Positions 57,242 through 64,000 of a stretch of DNA of 64,000 nt are shown here, in pieces (position 1 is the first letter of the stretch; each line of letters opens with the position of its first letter). A program made the position numbers and the translations under genes. The stretch lies in NCBI GenBank assembly GCA_030770545.1, contig CM061106.1:12408501-12472500 (forward strand), in the 5' to 3' direction. The notes below the pieces were generated by a model that did no database searches, was not told the DNA's origin, and was given only the letters and a program-made list of their open reading frames with translations. This DNA comes from Macropodus opercularis (taxonomy: Eukaryota > Chordata > Actinopteri > Anabantiformes > Osphronemidae).

Positions 57242-57828
57242 TGCGCCTCCCTTAAATAATCAGTCATTTGATCGTTTCTCTGGCGCGTTTTCATCTCAAA
57301 CAGTGAAATACAACCGTAACCAGATACTTTTACTTGAATACCTCGCGGATCGAGCGGTGCTTCCACGTCACCGTGATAAACGGTGAACGACAAAGATGAA
57401 ACACGCTGCACAACGCGCAGCCGCAGTAAAACAACCGACCGATCGCCGGTTCCCCCCGAATCCGCGGCGTTAACTTCAAACTTTGCGGTGTTACCGGACG
57501 CAGGTCGTCTCTTCTCCTGCAGCCGCAGCTGAAAAGGCGACGTCACAACCGGTTTGTACAGAAACGGCGCGACAGCAAAACTAGCGGACGAAAGTACATC
57601 TCATCCATATGGTTTAGTGGTTTAGCTCTACCATTGAAATGAATGGAAACCGGTTTAGGGCGTTTTAGCTAAACAACCCTCGGCAACAATACATGACACA
57701 AGTTGCACCTGCTTATTAAAGCTTGTCCACACACAGCAAGACTGACATCTACAATCAGAAAACTCATTTACTAACCTCAAAAAGAACCTAATAAGACAAG
57801 AGTTAAAGCAAAGCATCACTAGAAGGTA
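57242..57828. other. CpG-containing stretch, no gene identified
   Basis: The part at 57280-57560 is CpG-richer than its neighbours and has open frames on both strands without recognisable domains. It may be a small CpG island. Confidence 0.35.
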
Positions 57829-57905
57829 CGTATGAGGCAGGATTCAAACCTGGATATAGAAAACCCAATGGATCGTCTGATTTCTCTGATCCCTTGGTTC
57901 CATTA
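57829..57905 (-). repeat. tRNA-Ser-like remnant
   Basis: On the minus strand ATCCATTGGG, a short variable stretch, CAGGTTTGAATCCTGCC and a terminal ACG follow the 3' half of vertebrate tRNA-Ser in order, with a B-box. The anticodon side is scrambled. It is likely a pseudogene or part of a tRNA-derived SINE. Confidence 0.3.
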
Positions 57906-58909
57906 GCACAGATTCATCACGTGTTGCAAACACAACTGATGCTAGAGTCGCTTTTCCTGGTAGGAATCTAACCTGGGCTGTGGCTGTGATATCAGCTCAC
58001 AGATTCTATTTGTGCAGAAACCTTGTTCCTAAGTGTTTTTCTGTATTGTATTGGCATGAAGACCACTGGTTTCCATAATCCAGTTACGCAGTTACATGTC
58101 AGAGAGGTTGGTCTAGTGCAGACGAAATAGGGTTTCTCTGATCCACTGGTTCCATTAGAGGAAACTGGTTTGATCTTTTCATAATAATTGACAAACCAGC
58201 TTAAAACTGACTTTAATCTGTTTCCTTGACTGCAGGCAAACACACGTTTGTCACCTGCTGACAAACTGCTTGAGATAATGTAAAGTACAGAAATATTCAA
58301 ACCAACTAGAAACAGCAGTGATTCTACCTGGTGTTTCCTCTTCAGGTGAAGAAGTGTGAGTCTCTGCTTTGCCTCGGTTCCTGCAGAACTAGTTGACCTC
58401 CGATGTCCAGGTTCTCACAGTGTTGACTGGAAAATGCAAAGTGACTGCACAGCGTCTGTACAGGTCAATGTCCCGGCCTGACGGCTGCTTTGTGGCTCAG
58501 GTCCAGTTCAAAGAGCTCACAGTTCATAAACTATCTCAGAGCTCCGTTAAGAGTGAGACATAGCTGGATAGTAATTAACAAGAGCATGGCAACCATAACA
58601 AGACAAAATAGAGCAAACATGGTTTGACTGGATATAGCTAATAAACGAGAGCTAGACATAACGTGATGAGGCTTAACATGACGACATGTTCACTAACAAA
58701 TGTGAGCAAGGAAGCAAAGCTCCACTTAGAAGCATGACATGGCTGTTAAGCTGTGTAGACATGAGCAGGTTAATATGACAAAGCACGATTTCTGTATCAC
58801 TTTTCATGTAATAAAAAGTGCTTCACTGATAATTAAAATTAAAATTATACACAAACCAGCAGTAAACATTTACTGCAACAGCAACGTCACTGATGTAATA
58901 CAGACATAG
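57906..58909. other. No gene seen
   Basis: A stretch at about 58125-58165 partly repeats 57880-57910 (TTTCTCTGATCC, TGGTTCCATTAG), which hints at a local duplication of the tRNA-like sequence. No coding region supported. Confidence 0.35.
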
Positions 58910-59165
58910 AGCAAACTATATTTAAACGTACATGAATTAAAACAAACATAAACTATATTCAAACGTACATGAATTAAAACAAACATAAACTATATTCAAA
59001 CATTCATAAACTATATTCAAACGTTCATAAACTAAAACAAACATAAACTATATTCAAACGTTCATAAACTAAAACAAACGTAAACTATATTTAAACTTAC
59101 ATAAACTATATTCAAACATACACAAATTAAAACGTACATAAACTATAATCAAACGTAAATAAACT
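58910..59165. repeat. AT-rich minisatellite
   Basis: Irregular units of 20-37 bp around AAACTATATTCAAACGTACA and TGAATTAAAACAAACAT. Confidence 0.85.
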
Positions 59166-59424
59166 ATTTTTATGTTCATTTTCAGGATTGATTTTATTTA
59201 TGTATTAACCATTATATACTAATTTCAGAATAAAGAGTTTCTTCTTCAGCTAATTTGATGGATGTAGGATTATTGAGAGGAAGGAAGCGTCTGAGCTGCA
59301 GACTCGTCCTGTCACGTACTGGTTCTACAGTATAAATACATAAACATAGAAAAACAAGGACATAGAAGCAGAGGGTGTTAATTCTAAATGAATTCTACAA
59401 TTATCTTCGGCAAGTAAAGAGTAG

Positions 59425-59500
59425 TGTCGTTGTCAGAGATCTTCCATCTAAGAAGAATTCAAATTTCAGAATTCAGACACATCAATAAGGTTTGAGGGGG
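59425..59500. mobile_element. LTR edge fragment
   Basis: GTTGTCAGAGATCTTCC followed by TCTAAGAAGAATTCAA resembles the start of the LTR at 28623. Confidence 0.4.
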
Positions 59501-59767
59501 AACGTGTTGTCACAAACAGATACAAAGTGAGACACTAACAAAACACAGAAACAAAAACTGGTGAAAACATTTCCAGATGATTCACACTAGTAAAGGTTTT
59601 GTCCTGTGAACCTGTGTTGCTTTTTTTAAACCTTCTCCAGATCTTTATCTTCAGTGTGAAACTGCTGATACTGTGCTGTGGGTTTTGACAAATGTTTATC
59701 CAGTGTGAATACGTTGCTGCTTTGTTAGATTGGAAGAGTAAGAAAACATTTTTGCACCCTGATCACA

Positions 59768-60727
59768 TCAGTGAGGTTTCTCCCTAGTGTGAACACGTTG
59801 GTGTGTCCATAAGTGGCTGTGCTGAGAGAACGCTTTTCCACACATTTCACACCTGTGAGGTTTCTCTCCAGTGTGAAGACGTTGGTGTGTCTGTAAGTTA
59901 CTGAGCTGAGAGAACGCTTTTCCACACGTTTCACACCTGTGAGGTTTCTCTCCAGTGTGAAGACGTTGGTGTGTCTGTAAGTTACTGAGCTGAGAGAACG
60001 CTTTTCCACACGTTTCACACCAGTGAGGTTTCTCTCCAGTGTGAACACGTTGGTGTGTCCGTAAGGTACTGAGATGACAGAATGCTTTTCCACACATTTC
60101 ACACCTGTGAGGTTTCTCTCCAGTGTGAAGACGTTGGTGTCTCTGTAAGTTGCTGAGGTTAGAGAATGCTTTTCCACACGTTTCACACCAGTGAGGTTTC
60201 TCTCCAGTGTGAACACGTTGGTGTGTCCATAAGTGGCTGTGCTGAGAGAACGCTTTTCCACACGTTTCACACCAGTGAGGTTTCTCTCCAGTGTGAACAC
60301 GTTGGTGTGTCCGTAAGGTACTGAGATGACAGAATGCTTTTCCACACGTTTCACACCTGTGAGGTTTCTCTCCAGTGTGAACACGTTGGTGTCTCAGTAA
60401 GCTACTGAGCTGAGAGAACGCTTTTCCACACTGTTCACATGAGTGAGGTTTCTCTCCAGTGTGAACACGATAGTGGAATTTCAAATTCCGTGACGTGTGG
60501 AAAGCTGCTCCACAGTCGTTGCAGGTGTACGGTCTTTCTCCTGTATGAATCTGCTGATGGGTCTTTAGGCTACTTCCTGTAGTGAAAGCTTTTCCACACT
60601 GGTCACAGCTGTATGGTTTATCTCCAGAGTGAACCTTCTGATGCTTCTTTAGCTCTGATGGTCTGGTGAAGACTTGGTCACATTGCTGACAGAGATGCAG
60701 CCTTGAAGTCCTTCTCCCTCTGTGTTT
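59768..60727 (-). CDS. Zinc-finger gene B, finger exon (11 C2H2 fingers)
   Basis: The exon follows the acceptor CACTTTAG (ending at 60728) and opens in phase 0 with KHRGRRTSRLHLC. It encodes 319 residues, about 373 with exon 1, in a continuous frame. Eleven fingers begin CQQC, CDQC, CNDC, CEQC, then CETC or CEMC, with TGEKP linkers. Helices are repeated in pairs: SQHSHLWT in fingers 6 and 11, CHLSTLRT in 5 and 8, SQLSNLQT in 9 and 10. The protein is presumably nuclear and DNA-binding. The frame ends TREKPH with TGA at 59768-59770. Beyond the stop a degenerate finger continues (CDQGAKMFSYSSNLTKQQRIH), in which one cysteine and one histidine are lost. The array has therefore shortened here too, by a different lesion from that in ZNF-A. 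Confidence 0.88.
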   Translation of the reverse strand, partial: KHRGRRTSRLHLCQQCDQVFTRPSELKKHQKVHSGDKPYSCDQCGKAFTTGSSLKTHQQIHTGERPYTCNDCGAAFHTSRNLKFHYRVHTGEKPHSCEQCGKAFSQLSSLLRHQRVHTGEKPHRCETCGKAFCHLSTLRTHQRVHTGEKPHWCETCGKAFSQHSHLWTHQRVHTGEKPHWCETCGKAFSNLSNLQRHQRLHTGEKPHRCEMCGKAFCHLSTLRTHQRVHTGEKPHWCETCGKAFSQLSNLQTHQRLHTGEKPHRCETCGKAFSQLSNLQTHQRLHTGEKPHRCEMCGKAFSQHSHLWTHQRVHTREKPH

Positions 60728-60960
60728 CTAAAGTGACAGATATAAAAGAGGAGAAAATTAAATCTCATGATGGCACAAATAGCTACAATACAAAAAGACA
60801 GCAAGGTCCCCAGAACTTGTGTTGCTTACACTGTTATACATTTATTGAGACTAAATCTACTGCTTCACATCTTCCTGCTGTTCAGCTCAAACCTGAAAGG
60901 AGGTGAACATCGAGAGCTGTAGGTCTGGACGCTTTTACTGGGGAACTCATCAGCACCAAC
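60728..60960 (-). other. Intron of zinc-finger gene B
   Basis: A short (233 bp) intron between the phase-0 donor GTTGGT and the acceptor CACTTTAG. The matching intron of ZNF-A is 3.5 kb. The first exon frame also runs through into this intron to a stop at 60865. Confidence 0.5.
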
Positions 60961-61122
60961 CTGTTGATCGGTGGTTCCAGTGTAGTCGTTGTTCTGCTGC
61001 TCCTCCTTAATTTCGCTAGTGGACCGGTCCTGCTCGGTTAAACCCGTGTCCTGTTGCTCTGTATCCCTCTTGGACTGGCCATAGACTTCCTCTGCTTTCA
61101 GTTCGCCTTTGTACTGATCCAT
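60961..61122 (-). CDS. Zinc-finger gene B, first coding exon
   Basis: The ATG at 61122 has the same context (GGACCAAAATGGATCA) as in ZNF-A. The exon encodes 54 acidic residues including GLTEQDRSTSEIKEEQQN and GTTDQQ. Length (162 nt), junction phase and key residues agree with exon 1 of ZNF-A. An acceptor-like CTCCGCAG lies 17 bases before the ATG, so a 5' UTR exon is likely further upstream. An in-frame ATG at 61137 would add five residues. Confidence 0.6.
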
Positions 61123-61654
61123 TTTGGTCCTGGTCACTGCGGAGGGAAATTATGAGGAAACTAATGAACAGACCAAAAGTCAAGTTATCTGAATCCTCCA
61201 CAGACAGCACAGTAATGCTGTGAAGTGTAGCTGTGCAGTTCCTATTGTTCCTAAATCACCGCATCTGGACCCACATAACCAGAGACCAGTCGCTTTTCTT
61301 TATTTTGAAAACAAAGGATCACAGCAAGGCTGACATGACAAAAACTAAATCAGATAATCTCCTGAAAGAAGACTTGCACAAAGAAAACACAATGTAGCAA
61401 ATTGGAAAAAACTAAACCACTGCAGAGCAGGTTTAGCAATTAGCCTGGACAACTTTGTAAAAACACTTAATTCCTCGAGCAACAAATCGAGCTGGAGGTC
61501 GGGGCAATGGAAGACACACTAGCAAGTTGCAGACACAGGTATAAATAGACACAGTTAACCAGGGAAATGTGCCCTGAACACAAGGAAGGAAAATCAAAAC
61601 CCCAAAGGAGGAGAATTGTAACAGTTTTGAGTTAAAAAGTCAATTTCCTACTGC
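61123..61654. other. Upstream of zinc-finger gene B, no feature
   Basis: Unlike ZNF-A, no CpG-rich promoter with TCGCGAGA is seen directly upstream. The promoter may lie beyond a 5' UTR intron. Confidence 0.35.
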
Positions 61655-61745
61655 TTCTACCCAAGTCTATCCCAGCTGTCTATGGGCGAGAGGCAGGGTT
61701 CACCCTGGACAGGTTGCTAATCTCTCATGTGGCCCCTGTTGCATT
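61655..61745 (-). repeat. Fragment of the common teleost repeat at 35.4 kb
   Basis: On minus it reads CAACCTGTCCAGGGTGAACC, CTGCCTCTCGCCCATAGACA and GCTGGGATAGA, in the usual order. Confidence 0.75.
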
Positions 61746-62279
61746 TTATGAGGCTGAACGTGTTTTTATTTCATTTCTACGCAGACAACAAAAATAATTT
61801 CAATTGGAAGACGGTGGCTGTTCTTGCTTCATTAATATCGTAAATATAACACAAAGCAGAGCACTTGGTCGGCGCTCAGAGGCAGAAGAGCGGCAGCCAG
61901 CTACATATCCACACAGCTCCTCCTTCCACCTCCACCGCTGTGCTGGAGATCAGCAGCACTGCAGGAATCCATGTGATCCACACATTCAGGTCAGCACATC
62001 CTGCCTCAAACCAACCTGTTCAACAAAAGCCACAATGACGAGCTTCCCCTTGTTTGTTTCTTGCAGTCATTTAAAAAAAATATTTCCTCAGATGAATGAG
62101 AATCTTCACAGACTTATTTCCTCCGAGTTTCCCTAATAACTGTTTTTCCATTGGCGCATTTCGTTTCTTCAACATATCACCTTTGCCACCTGCAGTGAAA
62201 ACACACTAGACAGAGAGTTAACCAACAGACAGGGATGTGCAGAGCCTTCCCTCGTGCACATGTAGAAAGACAGCCAGTG
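61746..62279. other. No gene seen
   Basis: A 25-base block at about 62092-62116 (starting GATGAATGAGAATCTTC) also occurs inside the piggyBac element at 11797-11821, which suggests a shared repeat piece. Confidence 0.4.
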
Positions 62280-63480
62280 CTCTTCAGATCCAAATCTCCC
62301 TGATGCCCTGAACAACTTCTACGCTCGCTTTGAAGTTTCCCCTTTGTTCTGATGAGCCTGTCTGCAGTGTCACAGCAGCTGAGGTGAGGTCCACCCTGCA
62401 GCGAGCAAAGCCCGTAAAGCAGCAGGTCCTGATGGGATTTCAGGACTGTGTCCACCAGCTCACAGAGGCACTAAAGGACATTTTAACCATCAGGGTCCTG
62501 TCTCCATGACTACCGACCAATCGCACTGACCCCCATAATCCTGAAGTGTGTTGAGAGGCTGGTGATGACACATAAACAGGGAAATTGATCTACGGACCAT
62601 CAGTACGCAACCAGGAAGAACCGGTCCTCAGCAGACGCCATCTCAGCTGTCACCCACCAGGCCCTGACACATCTGGAGAACAAGTGCTCGTATGTCAGGC
62701 TGCTTTTCCTGGATTCAGCTCAGCCTTCAATACAATCATCCACAGACACTAGTCACAAAACTGTCTGTCCCTGGGCTGTGCTCTCCCCTATGCAACTGGA
62801 TCCTGGGCTTCCTAACAGGAAAGAACTGACTGTGAGGGTCAACAACATCTCCTCCTCCAGCATCATGCTGAACACTGGTTCTCCACAGGGGTGTGTCCTC
62901 AGTCCTGACACATGACTGCACAGCTCAACACGACAGCAACCTGATAGTGAAGTCTGCAGATGACACAGCAGCAGCAATGAGACAACCTTACAGGCAGGAG
63001 GGGGACGAACTGGTGTGAACTAAACAAGCTCACCTGGAGAAATAAAACCTCCTCCATCATTAAAAAGGCTCATCAGCGCCTGAACCTCCTAAGGAAGATG
63101 CAGAGAGCAGGACTGAGCACCTCCATCCTCACCTCCTTCTCCAGGTGTGTTGTGGAGAGGACACTGACCTCCTCATGCTTGTGTGGTACGACAGCTGCAC
63201 AGAGGAGAAGAAGCAGACGCTGCAGCATGAAGACAGCACCAAAACACTGTCTGCAGCTCACCCTCACTCTGAGAAACTACAGAAAAAGATGCAGGAATAA
63301 GGCTCAGCATCATGAGACACCACTCACCCTGCACACAAACTGTTCTCCCCCCTCCCCTCAGGTAGGAGGCTGAGCAGCATCCAGGCCTGAACAAAGAGGC
63401 TGAAGGACAACTGCTACCCTGATGCTGTGCTACAGTAAATACTGTCCCTCACATGCTGCTGCTAATAAAACACTGACCAT
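62280..63480 (+). mobile_element. Jockey/CR1-like LINE reverse transcriptase remnant
   Basis: The plus strand follows a LINE reverse transcriptase in shifted frames. These include PDALNNFYARFE (about 62300), VTAAEVRSTLQRAKP, a DYRPIALTPIILKCVERLVM-like piece at 62510-62570, YVRLLFL then SAFNTIIH at 62690-62745, NWILGFLT, LTVRVNNISS and NTGSPQGCVLSP at 62870-62910, and KSADDTAA at 62950-62975. The last is the altered catalytic ADD box region. The C-terminal part is HQRLNLLRKMQRAGLSTSIL at 63070-63130. The 3' end has CTGCTGCTAATAAAACACTG. Multiple lesions mark it as inactive. A linker fragment of a similar element is at 800-1373. Confidence 0.8.
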
Positions 63481-64000
63481 CTGCTGAAACTAGGATCATT
63501 GATGTCCTCTGAAATTATTAATGTCATCTAGGATTATTAGTGTCCTATGCAGGTTGTGTCTATTCTTTTAATGTTTATTAATGCTAACGAGACTTATTTT
63601 TAATGCATATTACCCTGTGATGACTTTTATTTATTCATTCATTATTAAGTGTTATTCTTACAATACTGAGACCTTGAGAACAATGTTTTGTTCTACATGG
63701 TTCATGCTGGAATGAACGTTGTTTGGGCTGGAGAGAAGTTGACTGGTAACAGGACAGAACAGTGATGTGAGGATTTCAGACTTTCTGCCCAGACAAGCAG
63801 CAACATCACTGAGCTGAAAGATGAGAAATGGTTCGACAGAATCAAAGCAGCAGCACAAACATCGTGAACGTTTCTCATGGTCTGTAGAAGCTGCTTCAGT
63901 CCGTGAGGTCACTTTGTTGAGCTCTGAGCTTTTCTTTGTATTTCAGATGAGGCTCTTTGACCCCATAGACACGTATGTACAGGATGTTGTCTATACGTGG
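63481..64000. other. No gene seen
   Basis: AT-rich sequence with short frames only. Confidence 0.35.

Noticed and set aside
57006..57386. 126-codon frame with YNISYSVI repeats
   Set aside because: The 21-bp minisatellite unit is divisible by three, which keeps the frame open without coding pressure.
59725..60384. 219-codon shadow frame within the ZNF-B finger exon
   Set aside because: Same effect of repeated 84-base finger units; it lacks cysteine-histidine pattern.

Overview
The window is from a vertebrate nuclear genome, most probably a ray-finned (percomorph-like) fish. Evidence: split genes with GT-AG introns, C2H2 zinc-finger exons of the fish type, an hsp30-type small heat-shock sequence, and a typical teleost mix of repeats (L2-like and jockey/CR1-like LINEs, a Penelope-like element, Tc1, piggyBac and hAT transposons, LTRs, many minisatellites). 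No prokaryotic organisation is present. Most of the DNA is repeat or decayed gene sequence, and few coding regions look intact.

Left third (1-24.7 kb). After a CpG-rich stretch, a LINE remnant and a probable solo LTR comes an intact two-exon C2H2 zinc-finger gene (ZNF-A, + strand, 6363-11066). The degenerate tail of its finger array is split by a piggyBac element (11139-13453, TTAA target). An hsp30-like pseudogene follows (13996-14554) and still carries a perfect heat-shock element upstream. On the minus strand lie a GT6 (ABO/GBGT1/GGTA1-type) glycosyltransferase pseudogene (18215-16650) and a USP37-like deubiquitinase pseudogene (23634-19747). The latter has internal exon duplications and a Penelope-like insertion.

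Middle (24.7-46 kb). This part is mostly repeats: a Tc1 copy, a ~1.4-1.6 kb tandem duplication with an LTR element at the junction, an E/K/R-rich open reading frame (32712-33377) running into a GA-rich minisatellite that repeats a splice-donor motif, a tandem family with a B-box-like motif, hairpin-forming and C-rich minisatellites, an L2 endonuclease fragment, a long near-perfect hairpin, and a ~0.9 kb segmental copy of the 5' flank of the USP pseudogene.

Right third (46-64 kb). A decayed hAT transposase (minus strand) lies next to a solo LTR with a perfect 5-bp target duplication. A C-type lectin-like type II membrane gene (50043-52224) carries a frameshift. A second, apparently intact zinc-finger gene (ZNF-B, minus strand, 61122-59768) follows, then a jockey/CR1-like LINE remnant. 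ZNF-A and ZNF-B share a 162-nt first coding exon and the same phase-0 junction to the finger exon, and they point towards each other. They are best read as inverted duplicates about 49 kb apart whose finger arrays have since diverged.

I found no convincing undescribed multi-gene system. The most informative observations are the zinc-finger pair and its piggyBac-split tail, the heat-shock pseudogene with a preserved element, the decayed GT6 and USP genes, the splice-donor minisatellite beside a charged open reading frame, and the 94-nt hairpin.
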